Source: Anaerolineae bacterium (GTDB taxonomy: Bacteria > Chloroflexota > Anaerolineae > Aggregatilineales > Aggregatilineaceae). Taken from it: a stretch of 64,000 nt of DNA. The notes beneath the pieces were generated by a model. It was not told the origin of the DNA and made no database searches. It saw only the letters and a program-made list of their open reading frames with translations. Each line of letters opens with the position of its first letter. Position 1 is the stretch's first letter. A program made the translations under genes and the position numbers. Shown one piece after another: positions 24,219 through 33,441 of the stretch. The stretch lies in contig JAFGHR010000010.1 of assembly GCA_016930015.1 (NCBI GenBank), positions 1-64,000 of the forward strand, written 5' to 3'.

Positions 24219-25094
24219 TTGACAGGTATGGAGCCGCCGCCGGGTGTCTCAAACCGGCCCAATACACACGTTTTGTCACAAAAAAACGAGCACCGCCCGT
24301 ACCGGCGACCGGTGATCTGGGCGCTGGTCGTGATAGCAGGCATCATTTTTGGCGTATGGCTGTCGGCCACCCCGCCGGGCGTGCTGGGCAAAGCGGACGC
24401 TGTCGGTTACGCGGTCTGTCACCGCATCGAGGAGCGCTCATTTCACGTTCATGACCGCCCGCTGCCGATGTGTGCGCGCTGTACGGGCATTTTTCTGGGC
24501 GTGATCACGGGCCTGATCGTGTTTATCGTGCGCGGGCGCGTCCGCGCCGGACAATTCCCACCGCTGCGCGTGTTGGGCGTGCTGGGATTGTTCGGGGCGG
24601 CATATGTCCTCGACGGCCTGAACAGCTACCTCAGCCTGTTTGATGCATACACGCCGCTCTACCAGCCGCATAACACGCTGCGCCTGGTCACGGGGGCGCT
24701 GGCCGGGCTGGCGATGATCACGATCGCGCTGCCAGCGGCTACTATCAGCACGTGGGCCGAACCGCTGCCGCTGGCGCCGGTTGTATCCCTGCGTGAGATC
24801 GGGCTGCTGGTGTTGTGCGCCGCGCCCGTGATCGGGCTGGTGCTGCTGGAACTGCCCGCCGTACTGGTGCTGGCGGGTGTGATCAGCGCGATCGGGGTGG
24901 TGTTTATGTTTGCGCTGATCGGCAGTGTGTTATTTGTTACCGTGATGCGCCGCGAAAATACCGTGTCCCGCTGGCGGGACCTGACGCTGCCGTGGTTGGG
25001 CGGCCTGGTATTTGGAATCAGCGTGATCGGCCTGATCGACCTGGTACGGTACATCACCACCGGCACATGGGGCGGCTTTGACATCACCATGTAG
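24219..25094 (+). CDS. DUF2085 membrane protein
   Basis: 291 residues. The family hallmark is plain: VGYAVCHRIEERSFHVHD then LPMCARCTGIFLG, giving a Cys-His pair and a C-x2-C pair at the outer end of a membrane helix. Five to six hydrophobic segments are predicted, including VIWALVVIAGIIFGVWL and IGLLVLCAAPVIGLVLL. The function of DUF2085 is unknown; the cysteines suggest metal or redox chemistry. The frame starts at TTG 24219, 11 bases after GGAGGG; an in-frame ATG at 24228 is possible. It lies between the two P460-like genes, on the same strand. Confidence 0.85.
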   Translation: MTGMEPPPGVSNRPNTHVLSQKNEHRPYRRPVIWALVVIAGIIFGVWLSATPPGVLGKADAVGYAVCHRIEERSFHVHDRPLPMCARCTGIFLGVITGLIVFIVRGRVRAGQFPPLRVLGVLGLFGAAYVLDGLNSYLSLFDAYTPLYQPHNTLRLVTGALAGLAMITIALPAATISTWAEPLPLAPVVSLREIGLLVLCAAPVIGLVLLELPAVLVLAGVISAIGVVFMFALIGSVLFVTVMRRENTVSRWRDLTLPWLGGLVFGISVIGLIDLVRYITTGTWGGFDITM

Positions 25095-25153
25095 CGGGAA
25101 ACCCGCGTAGGGGGTTAAAGCAGCAGCGTATAACTACATAAGGGGATGTGTCT

Positions 25154-26386
25154 ATGCATAACAAACCGTTTGCGCTTGCCGTTTTGGGAACCAGCCTTTT
25201 GCTGGCCGCGCTAGTGCTGCTTGGGGATCGATCACCCATGCCGCCGGTCGGCGCACAGGAACCCGATCTGCCGCCGCCCACAGCGGCGGGCGTGTGGGAC
25301 TATATCACCACCCAGAATCCGTACACGGCCTGGGGCACATGGCCCGCCGACCGCTGGACGGATTTTGAAGGCGTGTTTGAGAGTGCCATGCCGTATTCCA
25401 CCACGGTACGCCTGTTCGTGAACGCTATCGCACTTGACGCCGCACACGTTGACAGCACGCTGCCCGCCGGGAGTATGCTCGTCCTGGAAAGTTACGGCGG
25501 CCCGGTGGACGCGCCCGGCGATATGGCGTCGATCTCGGTTATGTTCAAGGTGCCGGGTTATGATCCCGCCAACGGGGATTGGTTCTGGCTGCAAACCAGC
25601 CCGGATGGCGCGGACGTGGCGTTTGAAGGCCGCGAACCATTGTGTTCGGGCTGCCACAGCCAGCCCGGTCACGTCGATAGGATGCTGCGCTACGCGTTTG
25701 GTGACGAACCGGCGGTGACGTCCGGGCTGCCGCTGCCGGTGGCCGAGGCTTCGACTGTGCTGGATTACGTGCTGAACGTCGATCCGTACACGACGTGGGC
25801 CACGTGGCCCGAAAACGAAACAAACGGCTTCCTGGCGGGCGTGGGCGAGGCACATGGTGAAACGGTGCGCATCACTGTTCACGAACGGGCGCAGCGTGCC
25901 GCCGCGCGGGACTCGTTCGACGGCGAGTTTCCCAACGGCAGCCTGATCGTCATGGAAAATTACGCCGGGATCGTGGATGAGCCGGGCGACCTGGTCGCGC
26001 TGGCGATCATGTATAAAGTCGATGGTTTTGATCCCGCTGGCGGCGATTGGCTGTGGATCACGACTGACATTGACGAGGGCGAACACACCATCGGCGCGGC
26101 AGGTGCGCTTGAGGGGTGTTTGAGATGTCACGGTCGGGGGGATAATGTCGATTTCCTGCTGCGTTATGATGCGCTGCAAGCCGCCCCGGCGCGTGCGATC
26201 GACGCCGAAGCCCTGGTGAATCAAGAGTGTGCGCTGTGCCATCCCATGACCACCGTAGACACCGCCCCCTACACGACCGTCGAGGAGTGGGGGCCGGTCA
26301 TCGACCGCCAGATCGGTTATGGCGCTAACCTGGATGACGAGGAGCGCGACGCGGTCGTCGAATACCTGGCGAACCGCTCCCAGTAA
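25154..26386 (+). CDS. Second triheme protein with two P460-like domains
   Basis: 410 residues, a paralogue of the protein at 19840 with the same order: signal peptide (MHNKPFALAVLGTSLLLAAL), two cytochrome-P460-like domains, and a C-terminal heme domain. Heme motifs are CSGCH, CLRCH and CALCH. Shared landmarks include ITTQNPYTAWGTWPADRW, AHGETVRITVHERAQ and GIVDEPGDLVALAIMYK. Unlike its paralogue the two domains have diverged from each other, so the internal duplication is older here. It stands 70 bases ahead of ccmF and may be cotranscribed with the maturation genes. The ATG at 25154 follows AAGGGG; a GTG at 25148 is the alternative. Confidence 0.82.
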   Translation: MHNKPFALAVLGTSLLLAALVLLGDRSPMPPVGAQEPDLPPPTAAGVWDYITTQNPYTAWGTWPADRWTDFEGVFESAMPYSTTVRLFVNAIALDAAHVDSTLPAGSMLVLESYGGPVDAPGDMASISVMFKVPGYDPANGDWFWLQTSPDGADVAFEGREPLCSGCHSQPGHVDRMLRYAFGDEPAVTSGLPLPVAEASTVLDYVLNVDPYTTWATWPENETNGFLAGVGEAHGETVRITVHERAQRAAARDSFDGEFPNGSLIVMENYAGIVDEPGDLVALAIMYKVDGFDPAGGDWLWITTDIDEGEHTIGAAGALEGCLRCHGRGDNVDFLLRYDALQAAPARAIDAEALVNQECALCHPMTTVDTAPYTTVEEWGPVIDRQIGYGANLDDEERDAVVEYLANRSQ

Positions 26387-26458
26387 ATGTGCCATATGCA
26401 CGTTAGTTAACTAAGATATGAATGTGAGAAATCGCTGTTTGTTGTGGGAGGCTGAGCC

Positions 26459-28582
26459 TTGATCGCAGAACTCGGCATTATTACAACCGGCTTGGCATTT
26501 TTGGCGGCAGGCTACGCGTTGATCGCGGCGCTGGCGGGCGTGTACCTGCGACAGAATAGACTGGTGCTCAGTGCGCGGAACGCCGCGCTGATGACGTTCC
26601 CGCTGCTGTCGGTGGCGTGCACGGTGATGGTATATGTGCTGCTCAACCACGAATACAGCATTGCTTACGTCTGGCAGACGACCGACAACGGCACCCCCGC
26701 GTTTTACCGGTATACGGCGCTGTGGGGCAGCCAGGCCGGATCACTGTTGTTCTGGTCGTGGCTGCTCAGCGCATTTGGTGCGGCGGCGTTGGTCCTCAAC
26801 TGGCAGTCGGAGCGGCGGCTGATGCCCTACGTGATCGTCGTGCTGATGGCGACACTGGGTTTCTTTTTGATCCTGAACGTGTTCATCGAAAACCCGTTTG
26901 AACGTTACTGGCTCAGTCCCGGCGATTCGGCCCCGGAAAAGGCGCTGTTCCAGCCGTCCGGTGATGCCCAGTTGTTCGAACCCATCGACGGCGCGGGGCT
27001 GAACCCGCTGCTGCGTCACCTGGGCATGGTCTTTCACCCGCCTATGTTATACCTGGGCTTCGTGGGCTTCACGATCCCGTTTGCGTTCGCGTTCGCGGCG
27101 CTGGCAACTGGGCGCCTGGGCGCGGACTGGATTCGGGCGACGCGCAACTGGGCGCTGATCGCGTGGCTGTTTTTGAGCCTGGGCTTACTGCTGGGCGGTC
27201 GCTGGGCGTATGACGTGCTCGGCTGGGGCGGTTATTGGGGCTGGGACCCGGTCGAAAACGCGGCGCTGCTGCCCTGGCTGACCGGTACGGCGTTTTTGCA
27301 CAGCGCCGTCGTGCAGGAAAAACGCGGTATGCTCAAGTTCTGGAACCTGCTGTTGATCGTGCTGACGTTTGTGCTGGTCGTGCTGGGGACGTTCGCCACG
27401 CGCAGCGGTGTTGTGAGCAGCGTACACAGCTTCGCCGAGTCGGAGATCGGCCTGCCGATGTTCACCTTTATGGGTGTTTCGACGCTGGCGAGCGTGCTGC
27501 TGCTGGTGTGGCGCCAGGAGCGCGGCGATCTGCGCGGCGCGGACGAACTCGACTCGCTGTTCAGTAAAGAAAGCCTGTTTTTGCTGAATAACTGGATGTT
27601 CCTGGGGCTGACGGTGGTTGTCCTGTGGGGCACCTGGGCCGAAGCGATCACGACTATCGCGGTTGACCTGGGCCTGCGTGACACGGTGATCAACCTGGGG
27701 CCGGACTATTTCCCGCCGGTCGTGCGCCCGTTTTTGATCGCGCTGTACATCCTGATGGGGATCGCGCCGCTGGCCGCGTGGCGGCGGTCCACGGCGGAAC
27801 GTTTGGGCCGGGCTGTCGTGATCCCGCTGGCGCTGGCGTTGATCCTGGTGGCCGTGTTGGGCGCGACCGGCACCGGCAGCCTGTGGGCGCTGGTCGGTTA
27901 TGGGTTGGTGGCGTTCGCCGGGCTGGCAACGATCACCGAAATCTGGAAAGGCATGTCGGCGCGTCATCGCCGGGGCGAACACTGGGGAGCCGCGTTTAGC
28001 CACCTCGTCGCGCGTGATCGCCGCCGCTATGGGGGGTACTTCATCCACCTGGGGATCGTGGTGCTGGGGCTGGGCGTGATCGGCAGCACATCGTTTCAGC
28101 AGATCACGCAGCAAACGCTAAACGTGGGCGAGCGGCTGGAACTGGGGCCGTACACCATGCGGTACGATGGATTGTACGGCGCTCAAGCCGAGGATGGCCG
28201 CCAGATGATGATCGCCAAAGCCACCGTGTACCGGGGCGATAACGAAGTGGCGCAGATTCGCCCGCGCCGTGATACGTTTTTCACGACGAATCCCACGACC
28301 GGCCAGCTTGAGCCGTCCACCAACATGAGTATTCCCGGCGCTCACAGCACCCTGGCTAACGATTTTTACGCGATTATCACGTTTTGGGAAGGGAATCGCG
28401 TGACGTTCCGCGTCTACCTGAACCCGCTCATTAACTTTGTGTGGCTGGGCGGATTCATCCTGATCGCCGGGACGCTGGTGGCACTGTGGCCGTCGCGGCG
28501 GTCGCCGGTCGCAGCGCGGGTATCGGTTCCGACGGGGCCCCCTGGCACGCCAGGGGCACGCGGCGCGCAGGCGGGAGATTGA
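26459..28582 (+). CDS. ccmF: Cytochrome c heme lyase subunit CcmF
   Basis: 707 residues, multi-span membrane protein that takes heme from CcmE and, with CcmH, attaches it to the CXXCH of apocytochromes. The heme-handling WWD motif is readable as LGWGGYWGWDPVENAALLPW (about residue 255), with flanking conserved segments PPMLYLGFVGF and LPWLTGTAFLHS. About 14 hydrophobic helices plus a periplasmic loop near the C-terminus are visible. It probably starts with TTG at 26459, since GGGAGG lies about 9 bases upstream and no ATG fits the family's N-terminus. It opens the run ccmF, ccmH, ccmG, ccmI-like. Confidence 0.95.
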   Translation: MIAELGIITTGLAFLAAGYALIAALAGVYLRQNRLVLSARNAALMTFPLLSVACTVMVYVLLNHEYSIAYVWQTTDNGTPAFYRYTALWGSQAGSLLFWSWLLSAFGAAALVLNWQSERRLMPYVIVVLMATLGFFLILNVFIENPFERYWLSPGDSAPEKALFQPSGDAQLFEPIDGAGLNPLLRHLGMVFHPPMLYLGFVGFTIPFAFAFAALATGRLGADWIRATRNWALIAWLFLSLGLLLGGRWAYDVLGWGGYWGWDPVENAALLPWLTGTAFLHSAVVQEKRGMLKFWNLLLIVLTFVLVVLGTFATRSGVVSSVHSFAESEIGLPMFTFMGVSTLASVLLLVWRQERGDLRGADELDSLFSKESLFLLNNWMFLGLTVVVLWGTWAEAITTIAVDLGLRDTVINLGPDYFPPVVRPFLIALYILMGIAPLAAWRRSTAERLGRAVVIPLALALILVAVLGATGTGSLWALVGYGLVAFAGLATITEIWKGMSARHRRGEHWGAAFSHLVARDRRRYGGYFIHLGIVVLGLGVIGSTSFQQITQQTLNVGERLELGPYTMRYDGLYGAQAEDGRQMMIAKATVYRGDNEVAQIRPRRDTFFTTNPTTGQLEPSTNMSIPGAHSTLANDFYAIITFWEGNRVTFRVYLNPLINFVWLGGFILIAGTLVALWPSRRSPVAARVSVPTGPPGTPGARGAQAGD

Positions 28583-28587
28583 AGACG

Positions 28588-29157
28588 ATGAATCGAACGG
28601 TGAAACGCTGCCAACGAATCATACTATGGGCTGCGCTGGCGAGCGTGATTGTGCTGGCGGGCGGGATCGGGCTGCGCGTGGATCGCGCGGCGGCGCAGGG
28701 CGGCCAGGAACAACTCCCGCCGGGCGTAACGTGGGACGAAGTGAACGCCATCGCGCACAAAATGTACTGTGACGTGTGCGAAGGCGTGCCGCTGGACGAA
28801 TGCGAAAGTATCGCCTGCCACCGCTGGCGCGAGGAGATCGCGCGCCTGATCAGCGAAGGTAAAACCGAAGACGAGATCATCGACTATTTTGTGACACGCT
28901 ACGGCACGGATGTCGCCGCGCTGCCGCGTGACAGTCAGGACCGGTTTCTGGCGTTTGCGATCCCGGCGGGACTGGTAGCGCTGCTGGGCGTGATCGGTGC
29001 GGTGCAGGTGTGGCGGATGCGCCAGCATGGACACCACGCCGGGCAGGCGGTGAGCCGTACACGCGGATTCACGCACCAGCGCCCCGTACCGGATGACGTC
29101 GATCCCGACACCCTTGACCGGCTGCTGGGCGAATTGGAGGGAATGATACATGAGTGA
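28588..29157 (+). CDS. ccmH: CcmH-type cytochrome c maturation protein
   Basis: 189 residues. A signal/anchor helix (IILWAALASVIVLAGGIGL) is followed by the CcmH thioredoxin-reducing domain: MYCDVCEGVPLDECES with the redox CXXC, then HRWREEIARLISEGKTEDEI and YFVTRYGTDV, matching the three-helix CcmH/CycL fold. A second membrane helix (AIPAGLVALLGVIGAVQVW) follows. CcmH keeps the apocytochrome cysteines reduced for heme ligation. It carries an extra pair of cysteines (DECESIAC) near the active site. It begins 5 bases after ccmF and overlaps ccmG by 8 bases. Confidence 0.88.
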   Translation: MNRTVKRCQRIILWAALASVIVLAGGIGLRVDRAAAQGGQEQLPPGVTWDEVNAIAHKMYCDVCEGVPLDECESIACHRWREEIARLISEGKTEDEIIDYFVTRYGTDVAALPRDSQDRFLAFAIPAGLVALLGVIGAVQVWRMRQHGHHAGQAVSRTRGFTHQRPVPDDVDPDTLDRLLGELEGMIHE

Positions 29158-29788
29158 GCAGCCCGAACACGACCGGCCCGAAGCGGAAGCCGATCTGCCG
29201 CGCTGGCTGCACGACATGACCGCGACCGGCGAGGATCACGCGTCGGTTCAGCGGCGTGTCTCGACGTTTGGGATCGTGGCGGTGCTGTTGATCGCGGCGC
29301 TGCTGGGCGTGATCGGCTACGCGCTGTACCAGCGTAACCAGTCCCAGCCCACCGAAGGCCCCGCCCCTGATTTCAGCGTGACGGCGTTTGATCTGGCGCG
29401 GCTGGACCGTCCCGGCGAGCGGATCACGCTCGACAGCCTCAAGGGGCAGGCGGTGGTGATCAATTTCTGGGCGAGTTACTGTGCGCCGTGCCGCGATGAA
29501 GCGCCCATGCTCGAACGCGTCTGGCGCGATTACCGTGACCAGGGTGTAGTGATGCTGGGCATCAACACCGACGATATCGAAAGTGACGCGCTGGCGTACA
29601 TGGACGAGTACGATATCACGTTTCCGAACGCGCCGGACCAGGGCGGGCGTGTCGAGGATGATTACCGCATCACGGGTATTCCGGAGACGTTTGTGATCGA
29701 TCGGGACGGCGAGATCGTGCGGCACTTCATCGCGACACCGCGAGAAAGCGACCTGCGCACCGTGATCGAACGGGCGCTGGATAGTTAG
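29150..29788 (+). CDS. ccmG: Thiol-disulfide oxidoreductase CcmG/TlpA-like
   Basis: 212 residues. A cytosolic N-terminal tail with many acidic residues leads to one membrane anchor (FGIVAVLLIAALLGVIGYAL) and a periplasm-side thioredoxin fold: APDFSVTAFD, VVINFWASYCAPC with the active CAPC, the central GINTDDIESDALAY, and the cis-Pro segment TGIPETFVIDRDG. It supplies reducing power to CcmH or directly to apocytochrome. The usual WxxC tryptophan directly before the first Cys is Tyr. It overlaps the end of ccmH by 8 bases, so the two are translationally linked. Confidence 0.9.
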   Translation: MSEQPEHDRPEAEADLPRWLHDMTATGEDHASVQRRVSTFGIVAVLLIAALLGVIGYALYQRNQSQPTEGPAPDFSVTAFDLARLDRPGERITLDSLKGQAVVINFWASYCAPCRDEAPMLERVWRDYRDQGVVMLGINTDDIESDALAYMDEYDITFPNAPDQGGRVEDDYRITGIPETFVIDRDGEIVRHFIATPRESDLRTVIERALDS

Positions 29789-29843
29789 GCTGGTGAACGT
29801 GTTTAGGGCGCATGCGTGCCAGCAGTGGAGATGAAGAGGGGCG

Positions 29844-30248
29844 ATGTCATCAGGAATGGTGTTGATGGGGCTGGTATTCACGGCGGCGGTGGCAGCGGCG
29901 GCAGTATTCCCGCTGTTGGAGCGCGACCCCGCGCGCGACCCGGCACCACCGGATCACGGTCCGCGCGGCACCCCGCGCCAGAACCAGGCGTTAGAAATGC
30001 TGCATGTCGAAAAACAGCGCGTCCTGCGCGCGCTGCGTGATCTGGATTTTGATTATGATCTCGGCAAGCTGGCCGACGATGCCTATGCCAGCCAGCGTAA
30101 CGCGCTGCTGCGGTTGGGGGTCGCGATCCTGCATGAGATCGATACGATCGAAGCCGTGATCGCGGAACAGGACGATCGGATTGAGGCGGTTGTGGCCGGG
30201 TTTCGCCAACGTGAAACCACCGGCGCCCCGCCGGATCACGTCCTTTGA
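29844..30248 (+). CDS. CcmI N-terminal-domain-like protein
   Basis: 134 residues. One N-terminal membrane helix (MVLMGLVFTAAVAAAAVFPL) is followed by a coiled coil with the pattern seen in CcmI N-termini: HVEKQRVLRALRDLDFDYDL then GKLADDAYASQRNALLRLG. CcmI presents apocytochromes to the CcmF/CcmH ligase; the TPR domain of full-length CcmI is missing, which is common in short forms. Its place right after ccmG supports the assignment. A GAGGGG site precedes the ATG. Confidence 0.75.
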   Translation: MSSGMVLMGLVFTAAVAAAAVFPLLERDPARDPAPPDHGPRGTPRQNQALEMLHVEKQRVLRALRDLDFDYDLGKLADDAYASQRNALLRLGVAILHEIDTIEAVIAEQDDRIEAVVAGFRQRETTGAPPDHVL

Positions 30249-30355
30249 GGGGTAACGAGATTGCCGCGTGGGTCGGAGCCTATTACAATAAATGCCTTAT
30301 GTGGGATTGGGGACGTTGGGCGAGCGCCTAACACGTGATAAACCGGAATAAACGT

Positions 30356-31876
30356 ATGTCAAAACAGCATGTGTTGCGTCTTTGGATCGTTTTGCTGCCG
30401 TTAGTGGCAGCCGCATGTGGGTTGAATATGTCCGGCGAGCCGGAGATCGTGTCGGAAGCCGAGATCGTGTCGCTGCCGACCCAACCGGTCACCGCGACGG
30501 TGACACTCGAAGTTGAGGCGGCGCTGGCGGCAACGCCAACCGTGGCGGGCGTGCTGCCGGTCGAAACCACGCTGACGCCCGCTGCATCGGAAACTACCGC
30601 GCCGGATGATGCCGCCGACGATACGCTGATGGTATTGGGCAAGCTCATTCAAGGCACGGCGGATGGTCCACGCATCCCCGGCGGGCTGCTCGTGGAATTG
30701 TACGTGCTGGACACTGAAGGCACGCCGGTCGCGGTGCGCCAGACCGTGACCGAAGAAGGCGGCACATTTGTGTTTGAGGATGCGCTGCGCGGGCCGGGTT
30801 TTGTCTACTTTGTACGCGTGGACTACGGTGGAATCCCGCAGGGAACACAGATTTCGCCGATCCAGGGCACCGAAGACGAGATCACGATTGACGTGACGCT
30901 GTACGAGCGAACCGCTGACCGTGTCTCAGTGGTCGTGACGCGGGCGCAGATGCTTGTGAATTTCGCGCCGATCAATGAGTTTGGGCTGGAAATCCGGCTC
31001 GACCTGGATTTGCTCAACACGGGCGATACCATTGTGGCCAGCGACGACGTTTCCGACAGCGGTTGGCCGATCTCGGTGTCGGTCGAGCTGCCGGTTGGGG
31101 CGTTTGGCATCCAGCCTATGCAGGCCCAGGGCAGCGAACGTTACCAGGTTGACGTGGTCGATTCGGTGCCGGTCGTCCGGGATACGTGGCCGCTGCGCCC
31201 GGAGCAGGCTCACACGCTCACGATCCTCTATTATTTGCCCTATACCGATGGCGCGGTGCTGGATCAGGCATTCGGTTACCCGGTTATGGATGCCACCGTT
31301 TTGCTGCCCAATGATACGGTCGAATTCGACAGCCAGCAGTTTGACGCGGAAGGTGAATTTCGCTATCGCGTGCTGGAAGGCGGGCTGCGCGTGCGCGAAC
31401 TGGAAGCCGACGAACCGATCACGCCGGAAACGGACACCACCCTGATCAAAGCTCACGACCTGATCAGCCCGCTGAACGCCGATGAACGGATGTTGTTTAC
31501 GCTGTCCGGGCGGCCCTCGCGGACGGTGAACGTGATGCGACCCACCGTGAAGCCGTCCGGTTCCGGCGAAAGTAACGCACTGTCCTTCGTGTTATTTGGC
31601 ACCGGGCTGGGCGTGCTGGGGCTGGCGGCGGCGCTGTGGTGGCGTCAGCGGATGGTCGCCGGGCCGGTCAAACGTGCGCCTAGCGCCTGGCGTCCGCCTG
31701 ATCCGGCTGCTGGCGAACAGGTGTTGTTGAGCGCGATTGCGGCGCTGGATGACGCGTTCGAAGCGGGCGAACTGGATGAAACGGTTTACCACGAGCGGCG
31801 CGACATCCTGAAAGAACGGCTGCTGCCGTACATTACCGGCGAATCCCATGATCCCGGAGCCGCGCATGATCGATGA
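30356..31876 (+). CDS. Membrane-anchored lipoprotein inside the ccm cluster
   Basis: 506 residues, family not recognised. The signal peptide ends in a lipobox-like LVAAACGLN (Cys about residue 22). A Thr/Ala/Val-rich spacer follows, then a carboxypeptidase-regulatory-like beta domain (about 95-190: GTADGPRIPGGLLVELYVL), a second beta-rich part, a single membrane helix near residue 420 (LSFVLFGTGLGVLGLAAALW), and a short cytosolic tail resembling a SHOCT segment (FEAGELDETVYHERRDIL). It is 11 bases out of register with ccmA, which it overlaps. Standard ccm operons have no such gene, so it may be an accessory to the Chloroflexota system. Confidence 0.7.
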   Translation: MSKQHVLRLWIVLLPLVAAACGLNMSGEPEIVSEAEIVSLPTQPVTATVTLEVEAALAATPTVAGVLPVETTLTPAASETTAPDDAADDTLMVLGKLIQGTADGPRIPGGLLVELYVLDTEGTPVAVRQTVTEEGGTFVFEDALRGPGFVYFVRVDYGGIPQGTQISPIQGTEDEITIDVTLYERTADRVSVVVTRAQMLVNFAPINEFGLEIRLDLDLLNTGDTIVASDDVSDSGWPISVSVELPVGAFGIQPMQAQGSERYQVDVVDSVPVVRDTWPLRPEQAHTLTILYYLPYTDGAVLDQAFGYPVMDATVLLPNDTVEFDSQQFDAEGEFRYRVLEGGLRVRELEADEPITPETDTTLIKAHDLISPLNADERMLFTLSGRPSRTVNVMRPTVKPSGSGESNALSFVLFGTGLGVLGLAAALWWRQRMVAGPVKRAPSAWRPPDPAAGEQVLLSAIAALDDAFEAGELDETVYHERRDILKERLLPYITGESHDPGAAHDR

Positions 31877-32609
31877 GGTGGCGGCCCGGCCCATGATCGA
31901 AGCGCAAAAACTGGTCAAAATTTTCGGCGTAAATCCCGTGCTGCGCGGCCTTGATCTCGACGTGCAGCGCGGCGAATTTCTCGCTTTGCTGGGGCCGAAC
32001 GGCTCCGGCAAGACCACGTTATTACGCATTCTGGCGGCGCTCGCACGCCCGACAAGCGGCACCGTTCGGATCGGCGGGTGGGAACTGCCCGGCGAGGCGG
32101 ATTATGTGCGGGCGCAGCTTGGCGTCGTGAGCCATATGCCGCTGCTGTATGACACGTTAACCGCCGAAGAAAACCTGTTGTTTTTCGCCCGGCTGTATGA
32201 CCTGCCGCGCGGCGAACGCCGTGATCGGGTGCATACCATGCTGCGGCGGGTGGGTCTGCACCGGCGGGCGCGGGATGTCGTGCGCACCTTCAGCCGGGGC
32301 ATGGTCCAGCGGTTGGCGATTGCGCGCGCCGTGCTGCACGATCCGGCGGTGCTGCTGCTGGATGAGCCGTACACCGGCCTGGATCAAGACGCCGCCGCGC
32401 TGCTCGATGACCTGCTGGGAGAAGTCGCCGCCGCCGGGCGTACCGTGATCATGACCACGCACGATCTGCGGCGCGGGCACGCGCTGGCCGACCGGATCGC
32501 GATCCTCAGCCGGGGCACGATCGTGTATGACGTGTCGTGTCACGCGGTCGCCGCCGCCGATCTGCCGGGGCTGTATGCCGACGTAACAGGAGCCGTTACG
32601 ACACGATGA
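31866..32609 (+). CDS. ccmA: Heme exporter ATPase CcmA
   Basis: 247 residues, an ABC transporter ATPase. Walker A is GPNGSGKTTLL, the signature motif is FSRGMVQRLAIARA, Walker B is VLLLDEPYTGLD, and the H-loop is MTTHD. With CcmB and CcmC it releases holo-CcmE by ATP hydrolysis. The ATG at 31866 follows CGGAG; a later in-frame ATG (31893) is possible. It overlaps the lipoprotein gene by 11 bases and overlaps ccmB by an ATGA. Confidence 0.93.
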   Translation: MIDEVAARPMIEAQKLVKIFGVNPVLRGLDLDVQRGEFLALLGPNGSGKTTLLRILAALARPTSGTVRIGGWELPGEADYVRAQLGVVSHMPLLYDTLTAEENLLFFARLYDLPRGERRDRVHTMLRRVGLHRRARDVVRTFSRGMVQRLAIARAVLHDPAVLLLDEPYTGLDQDAAALLDDLLGEVAAAGRTVIMTTHDLRRGHALADRIAILSRGTIVYDVSCHAVAAADLPGLYADVTGAVTTR

Positions 32610-33349
32610 GCGCACCGCCCGGCAATGCCCATTCGACGCCGAACAAACCATCTGCCGGACGTGTCCGCCGCCCGGTGACCGCCTACTGGCGCGCGGTGGG
32701 TGTGATCGCCTGGAAAGACCTGCGCGCCGAGATTCGCAGCCGCGAGCTGGTCACATCCATGATCCTGTTTACGCTGATGACGGTCATGGTTTTTAGCCTG
32801 GCGCTCGAACTCGACGCCGACGCCCGCCAAAACACCGTCGCCGGGGTGCTGTGGGTGACGGTCGTTTTTGCCGGGATGCTGGGCCTCAGCCGCAGCCTGG
32901 CCGCCGAAAAAGATCGGGGCAGCCTCGACGCGCTGCTGTTAGCGCCCATCGATCGCAGCGCGTTATTTTTTGGCAAGATGATCGGCAACCTGGTGTTTGT
33001 GTTGGTCGTGGCCGGGGTACTCATGTTCGCGCTGACCGTGATGTTTAATATTACGCTGATTCGCCCCCTGATCGTGCTGTTTGTGCTGCTGGGCAGCATC
33101 GGATTCACGACGGTGGGCACGTTGTTTTCAAGCATGAGCGTACACGCTCGCGCCCGTGAAACGCTGCTGCCGATCCTGCTGCTGCCGGTCGTGCTGCCGA
33201 TTCTGATCAGCGCGGTACGGGGCAGCACCGCGATCCTGAACGATCTGCCGTCCGATGACTGGCTGCCGTGGCTGCAACTGTTGGTCGTGGCCGACGTGAT
33301 CTTCCTGGCGGCGGGGTACGCGCTGTTTGATTTTGTGGTCGAGGAATAA
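32606..33349 (+). CDS. ccmB: Heme exporter membrane protein CcmB
   Basis: 247 residues with six predicted membrane helices. Conserved landmarks are IAWKDLRAEIRSRELV at the cytosolic start, SLAAEKDRGSLDALLLAPID in the first loop, and the last helix LLVVADVIFLAAGYALFDFV. It is the permease partner of CcmA in the CcmABCD complex that frees heme-loaded CcmE. The start ATG overlaps the ccmA stop (ATGA), indicating coupled translation. Confidence 0.93.
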   Translation: MSAPPGNAHSTPNKPSAGRVRRPVTAYWRAVGVIAWKDLRAEIRSRELVTSMILFTLMTVMVFSLALELDADARQNTVAGVLWVTVVFAGMLGLSRSLAAEKDRGSLDALLLAPIDRSALFFGKMIGNLVFVLVVAGVLMFALTVMFNITLIRPLIVLFVLLGSIGFTTVGTLFSSMSVHARARETLLPILLLPVVLPILISAVRGSTAILNDLPSDDWLPWLQLLVVADVIFLAAGYALFDFVVEE

Positions 33350-33441
33350 GCTCGCCGGTTGTATGTTTGAATCTGGCTGTGTTAGCATCTTTTCAGAATC
33401 GTAACCGTGAATAAGTGTTAGGGCTTGAGGAGTGTTCGGCA

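Noticed and set aside
25232-26401. 389-codon minus-strand open frame
   Set aside because: It is antisense to the second P460-like gene, whose signal peptide and CXXCH motifs are in the plus frame. Long antisense frames are common in GC-rich DNA.
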